Below are positions 8,212-17,628 of a stretch of DNA of 64,000 nt, piece by piece. How positions within the stretch are numbered: position 1 is the first letter of the stretch; each line of letters opens with the position of its first letter. The notes below the pieces were generated by a model, which saw nothing but the letters and a program-made list of their open reading frames with translations, was not told where the DNA came from and did no database searches. This stretch comes from Lysobacterales bacterium (GTDB taxonomy: Bacteria > Pseudomonadota > Gammaproteobacteria > Xanthomonadales > BPKI01): NCBI GenBank assembly GCA_026005055.1, contig BPKI01000001.1, positions 2,252,214 to 2,316,213 on the forward strand. Reading direction: 5' to 3'. A program made the position numbers and the translations under genes.

Positions 8212-9063
8212 GTGTCTGCGCTCCTCCGCCGATAGCCGCCACAGCAATGGAGAGCGGGACAACGACGGCGCCACGTAGGCCACCCACGGCGGCGGACAAC
8301 GCCGAGCCACCGCAAGCGCGTCGCGACGCGTTCGGAGCGGCAGGAATACACAACCTCCGCTCCCGCTCAGCCCCGGCACCCCGAAATCGCGCAACCACTC
8401 GAGCGCGGCTGCCACCTCGGGATAACGTGCCCGGACCACCGCCTCGAAGGCATTGCCGACCGCCTCGCCGCGGAGGAAGCTCGCTATTGTCCGGCGCGGC
8501 GCATTCCGTGTCAATTCCGAGGCCGCGTAAGCCTCCCGGGTGCTCACGCGCTGCCCCGGGTCCACGATGAGGTACCAGCGCCGCGGCAGTCTCAGCGGAT
8601 GCAGGATTTCTCCCCGTCCCTCGGCCCAGGCATTCCGCCCCCGCACGAAGAAGGGCACGTCGCTGCCCAGCTCGAGGCCCAGCTCCGCGAGCTCCGATTC
8701 CGACAATCCGAGCCGCCACAGGCGATTGAGGGCGAGCAGTACCGTCGCCGCGTCGCTGCTACCTCCGCCGAGCCCTCCGCCCGCAGGAATGCGTTTCTCG
8801 ACGTGGATCCGCACCCCCTCGCGCAGGCCGAAGCGGCGCTTCAGAAGCCAGGCCGCGCGCACTGCGAGGTCGTCTTCGACGGGAAGACCGGGCAAACCGC
8901 CTACGCGCTCCACCCGATCGCCCGGGATGCTGTGGAAGCGCAAGCGGTCGCAGAGGCCGATCAGCTGGAAGACCGTCTGCAGATCGTGGTAGCCGTCCTC
9001 GCGGCGGCCGGTGATGGCGAGGAACAGATTGATCTTCGCAGGCGCCGGCCAGCCGCGGCTCAC
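8191..9063 (-). CDS. ispE: 4-diphosphocytidyl-2-C-methyl-D-erythritol kinase
   Basis: A GHMP kinase of the non-mevalonate isoprenoid pathway, phosphorylating CDP-methylerythritol. The 290-residue product starts with PAPAKINLFLAITGRREDGYH, has the ATP loop PAGGGLGGGSSDAA and the C-terminal GLSGSGGCVF. The GTG at 9063 overlaps the lolB stop as GTGA and the family N-terminus begins immediately, which fixes the start. The last six sense codons and the TAA lie inside tRNA-Gln. Another pathway enzyme, dxr, is at 53.2 kb. Confidence 0.96.
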   Translation of the reverse strand: MSRGWPAPAKINLFLAITGRREDGYHDLQTVFQLIGLCDRLRFHSIPGDRVERVGGLPGLPVEDDLAVRAAWLLKRRFGLREGVRIHVEKRIPAGGGLGGGSSDAATVLLALNRLWRLGLSESELAELGLELGSDVPFFVRGRNAWAEGRGEILHPLRLPRRWYLIVDPGQRVSTREAYAASELTRNAPRRTIASFLRGEAVGNAFEAVVRARYPEVAAALEWLRDFGVPGLSGSGGCVFLPLRTRRDALAVARRCPPPWVAYVAPSLSRSPLLWRLSAEERRHWGVAKR

Positions 9064-9650
9064 GTTCGGCTCCAACGCGCTACCGACACCCGCACGCGCA
9101 CACCGCCCCGCTCCGCCTCGATCAGACGCGGCATCGGCGGGCTCATCGCCTCGAACCACGCCCGGTAACGAATCGTCCAGCCCTTCTGGCGGATCTCAAG
9201 CGGCAAGCCGCCTTCGCTCCAGCGGGCCAGCGAACGCGAACCGGGCGCGCGCAGGCCGCGCAGCCACCAGGACAAGGCCCTGAGCGGCACCGGCGCTTCC
9301 AAGACCTCGGCGAGCAGTCTTTCGGCATCCGGTCCGCAGAGGGTGCCTTCGGGCCGTCCCTCGAGGCAGGCGCCTCGGCCTTGCGCCTGTAATCGCACGG
9401 CTCCGCTCGCGCCCGGAGGCCAAAGCACCAGATCGAGCGCATCGCTCGACTGCGCCCAACGGAAGTGTCCCGTACCGCCGCGACCATCGCGCCTGATCGC
9501 GAACCGCCCCTGCATCTCGAAGCCAGCGCTGGCCGAGAGCACCCGCTCCCGCTCGCGGGCGCTCGGCGGCTGCGCTGGGTCCGGACGAGTCTCGAGACGG
9601 GCACAGCCGAAGCCGAGGGCGATCAGCGCGAGCAGCGCCGCCGATCTCAT
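9060..9650 (-). CDS. lolB: Outer-membrane lipoprotein LolB
   Basis: LolB accepts lipoproteins from periplasmic LolA and inserts them in the outer membrane. The 196-residue product has a lipoprotein signal with a GC cleavage site (LIALGFGC), then the LolB half-barrel (FEMQGRFAIRRDG, GHFRWAQSSDALDLVLWPP, LSWWLRGL). The ATG overlaps the stop of the upstream TPR gene as ATGA, and its own stop overlaps ispE. The TPR-lolB-ispE order is conserved in gammaproteobacteria. Confidence 0.93.
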   Translation of the reverse strand: MRSAALLALIALGFGCARLETRPDPAQPPSARERERVLSASAGFEMQGRFAIRRDGRGGTGHFRWAQSSDALDLVLWPPGASGAVRLQAQGRGACLEGRPEGTLCGPDAERLLAEVLEAPVPLRALSWWLRGLRAPGSRSLARWSEGGLPLEIRQKGWTIRYRAWFEAMSPPMPRLIEAERGGVRVRVSVARWSRT

Positions 9651-11329
9651 TCGCCGAGAAAACGCCGGATGGTGGCCCTCAGGACGCGATGCTCCGGATC
9701 GATCGCATCGCCGCGCTGCCAAACCTCACGCGCTCGCTCTTGTTGCCCCAGGACCCAGAGCACCTCACCGAGATGCGCCGCCACCTCGGCATCGGGCTGC
9801 AGCGCGAAGGCACGCTCGAGGTATGGCAAGGCCTCGATCGCTCGTCCCTTGCGAAACAAGACCCATCCCATCGAGTCGATGAAGGCCGGCTCGTCCGGAC
9901 GAGCGGCGAGCGCGCGCTCGATCAGCTGATAGGCCTCGTCGAGCCGGTCGGTCCGATCGGCCAGGGTGTAGCCGAGCGCATTCAGCGCCGAAGGATCCTC
10001 CGGATCGAGTTCGACCAGCCTGCGGAAGACGGCGATCGCCTCATCCACGCGGTCGAGGCGCTCGAGCAAGAGACCCTTGGAGTAAAGCAGCCGCGGCTCG
10101 TCCGCGAACTCGGTCGCCGCCCTTTCGAGCACGGCGAGCGCATCGTCGTGACGCCCCGCGCGCTGGAGGATCTCGCTCTCGAAAAGCGCGCGATCGAGCG
10201 CTTCCTCCTCGGTCTCCACCTCCTCCATCGCCTTGAGCGCCTCCGCCACCCGCCCCTGCGTCGCCAGCAGCAGCGCGCTCCGGCGGCGCGCCTCGGCCCA
10301 GGATTCGCTCTCGCGCGACACCGAGCGATACCACTGGAGCGCCTCCTCCGAACGCCTGAGCAGCTCGGCGAGCTGCCCGAGCAAGAGCCTTCCCTCGTCC
10401 GTCCGTTCGAGATCCGGGCGGGCCCGTAGCTCCTCGTAGAGTCGCCCGGTCTGCACCGGATCGGCGGCACGCGCTGCGACCGCTGCCCTCATCCGGATCA
10501 CTTGCAAGCTCTCGCCCGCGGCGAGCAGCACCCTCTCCGCCTCGGCGAATTTCCCGCGCTCGGCCAGCATTCCCGCAAGCGCCAGGCTCAGGGACTCGCC
10601 ACCGTCGCCCGAGAGACTCCGGATCCCTTCCTCGAGGAGTCCGACCGCGCCCTCGAAATCGCCGCGCCGGCGGCGCAGTTCGGCCTCCCACAGCCAGGTC
10701 TGCGCCTCCTGAGGATGGCTCGCGCGCGCGCGCGCCGCGAGTTCGAGGGCAAGCCCAAGGTCGCCAAGCCGCTCCGCGAGCTGACTGAAGACCACGCACG
10801 CCGTGGGATCCTCGGGGAGCCGATTGGCCGAGCTCAGCTGCGCGAGCAACGTCAGGGCCGGCTCGCCGCCATGCGCCAGCGCCTGCACCGCCGCCACCCA
10901 CCCCTGGGCATTCGGATCGGCGAGAAGTCGCTCGATCGCCTCGCGGGCGGCGGGGAGATCGCCCGCGCGGAGCGCGAGAACCGCCTGCGCGTGACGCGGC
11001 CCGATCGCATCCGGCGCCAGCACCGACCAGCGCGCGAGGGCGCGGCGGATCAGGCTCGGATCGCCGGCGAGGAAGGCGATCTGGGTCGCTCGTTCGGCGA
11101 GCGCCGGATCGGCCTGAAGCTCCGCGGCACGGACCAGATACGAGGCCGCACCGGCGACATCTCCCTGCTCGAGCGCGAACTCGGCGGCGACGGCGTTGAA
11201 GAGCGGATCATCCTCGTCGGAGGCCGCCGCCGGCGCGCTCGCCGAGAGTTTCCGATCCGGTTCGGAGGGCCGCGTGCCGGCGCAAGCGACCAGCATCAAC
11301 CCCAACGCGAGAATGATCAAACGCCGCAT
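9647..11329 (-). CDS. Tetratricopeptide-repeat lipoprotein
   Basis: A 560-residue protein with a lipoprotein signal (RRLIILALGLMLVACAG, lipobox VACA) followed by tandem TPR motifs across nearly its whole length. C-terminal repeats such as DPEDPSALNALGYTLADR and ARPDEPAFIDSMGWVLFRKG resemble the TPR proteins regularly found beside lolB and hemA in gammaproteobacteria. Probably a periplasm-facing scaffold; the partner is unknown. The ATG at 11329 has a GAGGTG Shine-Dalgarno. It is divergent from hemA across 118 bp, where no promoter was convincing. Confidence 0.88.
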   Translation of the reverse strand: MRRLIILALGLMLVACAGTRPSEPDRKLSASAPAAASDEDDPLFNAVAAEFALEQGDVAGAASYLVRAAELQADPALAERATQIAFLAGDPSLIRRALARWSVLAPDAIGPRHAQAVLALRAGDLPAAREAIERLLADPNAQGWVAAVQALAHGGEPALTLLAQLSSANRLPEDPTACVVFSQLAERLGDLGLALELAARARASHPQEAQTWLWEAELRRRRGDFEGAVGLLEEGIRSLSGDGGESLSLALAGMLAERGKFAEAERVLLAAGESLQVIRMRAAVAARAADPVQTGRLYEELRARPDLERTDEGRLLLGQLAELLRRSEEALQWYRSVSRESESWAEARRRSALLLATQGRVAEALKAMEEVETEEEALDRALFESEILQRAGRHDDALAVLERAATEFADEPRLLYSKGLLLERLDRVDEAIAVFRRLVELDPEDPSALNALGYTLADRTDRLDEAYQLIERALAARPDEPAFIDSMGWVLFRKGRAIEALPYLERAFALQPDAEVAAHLGEVLWVLGQQERAREVWQRGDAIDPEHRVLRATIRRFLGE

Positions 11330-11447
11330 GTCCACCTCGAAACCGGCGGGTTCGCGCTTGAACGCACCCGCTCGTGATCCCAGAATGCAATCGCGACTAT
11401 CCTAGCGCCCCCGCCGCCTCCGGCGAGCGAGGTCGCCGAGAACGCCG

Positions 11448-12719
11448 ATGCCCCTGTTGGTGACCGGGATCAATCACGAGACCGCGCCGGTCGCGGTCCG
11501 GGAGCGCTTGGCATTCTCCGATCAGGAGGCGAGGGCCCTCTTGCCGAGATTGACGGGTGAGGCGGGCCTCGAGGAAGCCTTGCTGCTCGACACCTGCAAC
11601 CGCAGCGAGCTCTACGCGATCGGGGAGGAACGCGCGCTTCGCGACGCCTTGGGCATTCTCTGCGCGCAGAGCGGAATGCCGCGCGAACAGCTCGATTCGT
11701 ACCTTTACCGCCACGAGGAAGATGCGGCCGTCCGTCATGTCTTCCGGGTGGCGAGCGGCCTCGACTCGCTGATCCTCGGTGAGCCCCAGATCCTCGGTCA
11801 GGTCAAGCAGGCATGGCACCTGGCGCGGACGGCGGGCACCCTCGGGCCGATCCTCGACCGCCTGCTCCAGCATGCCTTCGCGGTGGCCAAGCGGGTGCGG
11901 AGCGACACCGCGATCGGGCGCCATCCCGTTTCGATCGCCTTCGCCGCCGTTCGCCTCGCCGAGCGGCTGTTCACCGATCTCGCCCAAGCGACGGTGCTCC
12001 TCATCGGCGCCGGCGAGATGATCGAACTCGCGGCCCGCCACCTCAGCGAGCGACGCATCCCGCGCCTGATCGTCGCCAACCGCACCCTCTCCCACGCCCA
12101 GGAAATCGCGACCCGCCACGGCGGCTACGCCATCACCCTCGAGGAGCTTCCCGTCCATCTCGCCGAGGCCGACGTCGTCATCGCGTCGACGGCCTCGCCG
12201 CAGCCGATCGTGGATCGGAGGATGGCCGAGGAAGCGCTCGCGCGACGTCAGCGTCGGCCGATGTTCATCCTCGACATCGCCGTTCCCCGCGACATCGATC
12301 CCGCGGTGGGGGAGCTTCCCGATGTCTATCTCTACACGATCGACGATCTGCGGCTCGCGATCGCGGATAACCTCGCCAGCCGCCGGGAGGCCGCGGCCCA
12401 AGCAGAACTCATCGTCGATCTGCAGGTACGGCATTTCCTCGCGTGGCGGCGAGCGCGCGACGGCTCGCAGCTGCTCCGGCGCTTGCGCGAGCGAATCGCA
12501 TCACAGCGCGAAGAGCTCTTCGACCGAGCGCTCGCCATGCTCGAGAACGGCCGGGATCCGCGCGAGGTTCTGAAGTGGTTCGCGCACAGCCTCACCAATC
12601 GCTTCCTGCATGCGCCGAGCGCCACGTTGAGGGAAGCCGCGGGTCAGGGCGATCTCGCCCTGCTCGAGGCCGCGGCCCGCCTGTTCGAGACCCGCGCGAG
12701 CGGAGGCGATGCGGCATGA
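11448..12719 (+). CDS. hemA: Glutamyl-tRNA reductase
   Basis: Catalyses the first committed step of C5 tetrapyrrole synthesis: NADPH reduction of glutamyl-tRNA to glutamate-1-semialdehyde. The 423-residue product has MPLLVTGINHETAPVAVRE, the active-site cysteine in LLLDTCNRSELYA, LILGEPQILGQVK and the NADPH-binding VLLIGAGEM. It is followed by prfA with an ATGA overlap, the classic hemA-prfA arrangement, and is divergent from the TPR-lolB operon. Confidence 0.97.
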   Translation: MPLLVTGINHETAPVAVRERLAFSDQEARALLPRLTGEAGLEEALLLDTCNRSELYAIGEERALRDALGILCAQSGMPREQLDSYLYRHEEDAAVRHVFRVASGLDSLILGEPQILGQVKQAWHLARTAGTLGPILDRLLQHAFAVAKRVRSDTAIGRHPVSIAFAAVRLAERLFTDLAQATVLLIGAGEMIELAARHLSERRIPRLIVANRTLSHAQEIATRHGGYAITLEELPVHLAEADVVIASTASPQPIVDRRMAEEALARRQRRPMFILDIAVPRDIDPAVGELPDVYLYTIDDLRLAIADNLASRREAAAQAELIVDLQVRHFLAWRRARDGSQLLRRLRERIASQREELFDRALAMLENGRDPREVLKWFAHSLTNRFLHAPSATLREAAGQGDLALLEAAARLFETRASGGDAA

Positions 12720-13798
12720 GCTTCGATCTCGAGGCCCGTGCGCGCGCGCTCGCGGAGCGGCATCGCGAGCTCGCCCTCCTCCTCGCCGAGGCCGGCGAAC
12801 GGGAGGGCAACGAGCGTTACCGCGAGCTCGCCGGCGAGTTCGCGCGCCTCGACCCCGTTGTCGCCGCCCTCAAGAAGCTCGAGACGATCCAATCCGCACT
12901 CGCCTCGGCTGAAAGTCTGCGCGACGATCCCGAGCTCGGTGCCATCGCGCGCGAAGAGATCGCACAACTGCGCGACGCCCTCACTCGCGCGGAAAGCGAG
13001 CTGCTGGAGCTGCTGCTCCCGCCCGACCCTCTCGATGCTCGCGATGTCTTCCTCGAAATCCGCGCCGGCACCGGCGGCGAAGAGGCGGCGCTATTCGCGG
13101 CCGATCTCTTGCGCATGTACCTTCGCTACGCCGAACGCCGCGGCTGGCGCTGCGAGATCCTGAGCATGAGCGAGAGCGATCTGGCCGGCATCCGCGAGGT
13201 GGTGGTGCGAATCAGCGGGGAGCGCGTCCATTCGCGGCTCAAGTTCGAGGCCGGCACCCACCGGGTGCAGCGCGTCCCGGTCACCGAATCGCAGGGCCGG
13301 ATCCACACCTCGGCGGCGACCGTCGCCGTCCTGCCGGAGGCCGATGAGGCCGAAGGGATCGAGCTTGCCGCGAGCGATATGCGCATCGACACCTTCCGAG
13401 CATCCGGCGCCGGCGGTCAGCACGTCAACAAGACCGATTCCGCGGTGCGGATCACCCATCTGCCGACCGGCATCGTGGTCGAGTGCCAGGACGAGCGCAG
13501 TCAGCACAAGAATCGTGCCAAGGCGCTCGCCCTGCTCAAGGCGCGCCTGCTCGAGCGCGAGCGAAGCCGGCGATCGGCGGAAATCGCCCGGACTCGTCGC
13601 GAGCAGGTGGGAAGCGGCGATCGCAGCGAGCGCATCCGCACCTACAACTTTCCGCAGGACAGAGTGACCGACCACCGCATCGGGCTCACGATCCATGACC
13701 TGGACGCCGTGCTCGATGGCGATCTGGACCGTCTGCTCGAACCGCTCCTCGCCGCCGAGCGCGAGCGCCGGCTCGCCGAGCTCGCACGATCGACCTGA
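12716..13798 (+). CDS. prfA: Peptide chain release factor 1
   Basis: RF1 terminates translation at UAA and UAG. The 360-residue product contains the catalytic GAGGQHVNKTDSAVR motif, followed by the domain 3 region with RIRTYNFPQDRVTDHRIG. The ATG overlaps the hemA stop by ATGA. The Q-methyltransferase gene prmC, often next downstream, is instead at 28.0-28.9 kb. Confidence 0.97.
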   Translation: MSFDLEARARALAERHRELALLLAEAGEREGNERYRELAGEFARLDPVVAALKKLETIQSALASAESLRDDPELGAIAREEIAQLRDALTRAESELLELLLPPDPLDARDVFLEIRAGTGGEEAALFAADLLRMYLRYAERRGWRCEILSMSESDLAGIREVVVRISGERVHSRLKFEAGTHRVQRVPVTESQGRIHTSAATVAVLPEADEAEGIELAASDMRIDTFRASGAGGQHVNKTDSAVRITHLPTGIVVECQDERSQHKNRAKALALLKARLLERERSRRSAEIARTRREQVGSGDRSERIRTYNFPQDRVTDHRIGLTIHDLDAVLDGDLDRLLEPLLAAERERRLAELARST

Positions 13799-13818
13799 AC
13801 GACCGAGGGATCACCCCG

Positions 13819-14598
13819 ATGGGCAAGCGAATGAAGCGCAAGCAATACGAGGAAACCCTGCGCGCCCTGCAGGAAGCCCTGCTCGCCCTCCAGCTCGGGA
13901 TCCAAGCGCGCGGCGCGCGATTGCTCGTCCTTTTCGAGGGCCGCGACGCCGCCGGCAAGGGAGGCGTCATCCACGCCATCGCCGAGCGGCTCAATCCGCG
14001 CCACTGCCGCGTGGTCGCGCTCGGCAAACCCGACGAACGCGAGCGTGGCCAGTGGTATTTCCAACGCTATGTCGCCCACTTGCCCACCGCCGGCGAGATC
14101 GTGCTCTTCGACCGCAGCTGGTACAACCGCGCCGGCGTCGAGCGGGTGATGGGCTTCTGCACGCCCGAGGAGTACCGACGCTTTCTACGACAGGCGCCTC
14201 GTTTCGAGCGGATGCTGGCCGAGGACGGCATCCTGATTCTCAAGTATTGGCTCGCGGTGAGCCAGGAGGAGCAGGAACGGCGTTTCGCGGAGCGCGCCGC
14301 CGACCCGCTCAAGCGCCACAAGCTCTCGCCCATCGACCTCGCGGCGCGCGAGCGTTACGAGGAATACACCCGGCTGCGCGAGGCGATGTTTCGCGCCACC
14401 CACCGTCCGTGGGCGCCCTGGTTCCTGGTCGATTTCGAGGACCAGCGCCGGGGGCGTCTGAACCTGATCCAGCATTTACTCGAGCGGGTGCCCATTCGGG
14501 CCGAGCCCGGACCTCCCATTCTGCTGCCTCCGCTCCCCGGCGCCCCCCGCGCGGAGCGACGAAGCGCGCGCGTGGAGTGGGTGGGCGAAGCCGCCTAG
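13819..14598 (+). CDS. Polyphosphate kinase 2 family protein
   Basis: A 259-residue single-domain PPK2: nucleoside phosphate and polyphosphate phosphotransfer. Walker A is FEGRDAAGKGGVI, the Walker B region is VLFDRSWYNRAGVERVMGF, and an arginine-rich lid (DPLKRHKLSPIDLAARERY) follows. The C-terminal 35 residues are Pro/Arg-rich and probably disordered. It sits 20 bp after prfA, a site often occupied by prmC. Which nucleotide it uses (ADP, GDP or AMP) cannot be told from sequence alone. Confidence 0.9.
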   Translation: MGKRMKRKQYEETLRALQEALLALQLGIQARGARLLVLFEGRDAAGKGGVIHAIAERLNPRHCRVVALGKPDERERGQWYFQRYVAHLPTAGEIVLFDRSWYNRAGVERVMGFCTPEEYRRFLRQAPRFERMLAEDGILILKYWLAVSQEEQERRFAERAADPLKRHKLSPIDLAARERYEEYTRLREAMFRATHRPWAPWFLVDFEDQRRGRLNLIQHLLERVPIRAEPGPPILLPPLPGAPRAERRSARVEWVGEAA

Positions 14599-14600
14599 CC

Positions 14601-14624
14601 CGAGCTCGGAAACGCACGAGCTCG
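14601..14624. terminator. Possible bidirectional stem-loop between convergent ppk2 and acylphosphatase genes
   Basis: Two copies of the palindrome CGAGCTCG at 14601-14608 and 14617-14624 can pair into an 8-bp stem around an 8-nt loop, directly after the ppk2 stop. No U-run follows on either strand, so terminator function is a guess from position. Confidence 0.3.
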
Positions 14625-14657
14625 CATTGCGGGGGCGCCGTCCCTCGCCTCGGGCGC

Positions 14658-14927
14658 TCAGCGTCGGATCTCGAAGGGGAGAGGCAGCGGCTCCTCACCG
14701 CAAGGGACTTCCTCCACCGCTTCGACCCGGGCCAGAGGGGGGCCCCGCCAAAGCCAGCGGAGAAGTGACTCGAGCGCCGTCTCGGTACCCTCGGCCTCGA
14801 CCTCGACCGTCCCATCGGGAAGGTTTCGGGCGTAACCCTCGAGCCCCAGCGCGCGCGCCTGCTCCACCGTGGCGGCGCGGAAGAAGACGCCCTGAACTCG
14901 GCCGCGCACGATGAAGCGCCGCCTCAT
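14658..14927 (-). CDS. Acylphosphatase
   Basis: An 89-residue protein with the acylphosphatase signature: the phosphate loop [16 protein letters not shown] with the catalytic Arg, and [13 protein letters not shown] with the catalytic Asn. It hydrolyses acyl phosphates. The ATG overlaps the stop of the upstream thioredoxin-like gene as ATGA; the three minus-strand genes yihY, tlpA-like and this one form a coupled operon. Confidence 0.94.
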   Translation of the reverse strand: MRRRFIVRGRVQGVFFRAATVEQARALGLEGYARNLPDGTVEVEAEGTETALESLLRWLWRGPPLARVEAVEEVPCGEEPLPLPFEIRR

Positions 14928-15397
14928 TGCGCGGGCTCCCAAGCGGCGATGGCCTGCTCGATCTCGGCGGCCGTCACCGGCCCGAGGAAGCGGCGAATGA
15001 CCCGCCGGTCGGGTGCGAGCAGGTAGGTCAGCGGCAGTCCGCGCGGCACCGGCAAACCTTCGGGTGGGGCGAAGGGATCGATCCGCGCGATCGGGTAGCT
15101 CACCGGGTATCGCTCGAGGAAGCGCCGCAGCTCCGAGTCCTCGATCTCCTCGTAGGCCAGACCGAGCACCAAGAGGTCCTGTCTTTCGCGCGCCAGCCGG
15201 TCGAGCTCGGGCATCTCCTTGAGGCATGGCGTGCACCACGTGGCCCAGAAATTGATGACGAGGATCCGTGGATCCCCGCCGCCGATTTCGATTCGGCTCT
15301 GATCCAAAGCGAGGAACGCCAGCGGCGGGAAAGCCTCCTCGCCCCTCTCTCCCCCGGAGAGCAGCAGAACCAAGGAAAGGGCCGCGAGCCATCTCAT
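14924..15397 (-). CDS. TlpA/ResA-family thiol-disulfide oxidoreductase, exported
   Basis: A 157-residue protein with a short signal peptide ([14 protein letters not shown]) and a TlpA-type thioredoxin fold. The active site is WCTPC in [20 protein letters not shown], and the cis-Pro loop is [14 protein letters not shown]. Probably a periplasmic reductant for cytochrome c maturation or for protein thiols; the substrate is not evident. The ATG overlaps the yihY stop, and the stop overlaps the acylphosphatase start. Confidence 0.9.
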   Translation of the reverse strand: MRWLAALSLVLLLSGGERGEEAFPPLAFLALDQSRIEIGGGDPRILVINFWATWCTPCLKEMPELDRLARERQDLLVLGLAYEEIEDSELRRFLERYPVSYPIARIDPFAPPEGLPVPRGLPLTYLLAPDRRVIRRFLGPVTAAEIEQAIAAWEPAQ

Positions 15398-16674
15398 CGC
15401 TGCGAGCTTAGCAGTCCTGCCGCCGCCGATGGCAGCTCGGCGAGCGAGATCGAGAGACCGCGGTTGGTATCGGCGCTCAGCCGCTCGAGCAGCCACCTCG
15501 CCGCCGCCCCTCGCGGATCCTCCTGTCCCGGCAGCGGCGGCAAGGAGGTCGGAACGCGATACGGACCGCTCTCGTAGAGCACCGCCAGCGAAAGACCGCT
15601 CGGATCGCGCGCCAGCACCCATTCTCCGGTTTCGGTACGAAGGACGACGCCGCGGCGATTGAGACCCTCGAGCAGAGCGAGCAGGCGGTGATCGTCCAGG
15701 TATGGCTCCTGTCGCCTGAGCTCACCGAGGGAGAGTCCGCGCCCATGGCGCTGGGCCTCGGCGAGGGCCAGGGCCACGCGCAGGAGTGCGTAGAACTCCA
15801 CGCCTTCGCCGAGTTGCTTCTCTCGCGGCACGAGGCGAAAAGCCGAGAGGCTGGCGGCCAGGGATGCGCCGAGCAGGACCACCACCCAGGCGAGATAAAT
15901 CCAGAGCAGGAAGATCGGCACCACCGCCACCGCCCCGTAGATCTGCTGGTAGGTCGGCCAGCGCGCGAGGTAGGCGGAAAAACCCCATTTCGCGAGCCAG
16001 AACAGCGTGGTGGCCAAGGCCGCTCCGACCGCCGCATGGCGAAAAGGCACCTGCGTGTTCGGCACCACCACGTAGGCCATCGTGAAGCCCAGGAAGACGA
16101 CGGCCAAAGGCAGGGCGCCGAGCACGGGCGCGAGCCGCTGCGATGGCGTTGCGCCCTCCCCGAGGGCCCCCTGCACCACCTCGCTGCTCAAGGCCAGCCC
16201 GCCCGCGACGAGGAGCGGTCCGAGGGTGAGCACGGTCCAGTACATGGTCAGGCGCACGGCCGTGCGCCGTGCCTTCCTCACCCTGAAGATGCGGTTGAGC
16301 GCATCCTCCACGCTCGCCATCATGATCAGCGCCGAGAGGATCGAGGCGAGTACCCCGGCCACCGTCAGCCTGGTGGCGCTGGCGGCGAACTCCTGGATGT
16401 AAGCCTCCACGGTGCGCGCCGCCTCCGGCACGAAATGGGTGAACAGCCAGTCGCTGAGCGCATCCGCCCACGTTTCGAACACGGGAAAGGCGGTCAGAAT
16501 GCCGAGGACGGCGGCGGTGAGCGGAACGAGCGCGAAGACCGTGGCATAGCTCAGCGCGCCCGCCGCCGAGAAGCAGTCCTCCTCGAGGAAACGGCGCAGC
16601 CAGTAGCGGAGAAAGGCCCGCAGGCGCGAGAGGGCGCCTTCCGGCGCGCTCGAGGAGGAAGCATGATCGTTCAT
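15394..16674 (-). CDS. YihY/UPF0761 family inner-membrane protein
   Basis: A 426-residue protein with the YihY (formerly RNase BN) fold: six membrane segments in residues 40-280, with family motifs [18 protein letters not shown] and [20 protein letters not shown] soluble winged-helix-like C-terminal part (290-426) follows. The historical assignment to ribonuclease BN is known to be wrong; function is unknown. The ATG at 16674 is only 28 bp from the divergent wrbA start, so their promoters must overlap. Confidence 0.9.
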   Translation of the reverse strand: MNDHASSSSAPEGALSRLRAFLRYWLRRFLEEDCFSAAGALSYATVFALVPLTAAVLGILTAFPVFETWADALSDWLFTHFVPEAARTVEAYIQEFAASATRLTVAGVLASILSALIMMASVEDALNRIFRVRKARRTAVRLTMYWTVLTLGPLLVAGGLALSSEVVQGALGEGATPSQRLAPVLGALPLAVVFLGFTMAYVVVPNTQVPFRHAAVGAALATTLFWLAKWGFSAYLARWPTYQQIYGAVAVVPIFLLWIYLAWVVVLLGASLAASLSAFRLVPREKQLGEGVEFYALLRVALALAEAQRHGRGLSLGELRRQEPYLDDHRLLALLEGLNRRGVVLRTETGEWVLARDPSGLSLAVLYESGPYRVPTSLPPLPGQEDPRGAAARWLLERLSADTNRGLSISLAELPSAAAGLLSSQR

Positions 16675-16693
16675 TCCTCAAGACCCTTCGTGA

Positions 16694-17624
<931 letters not shown>

Positions 17625-17628
<4 letters not shown>

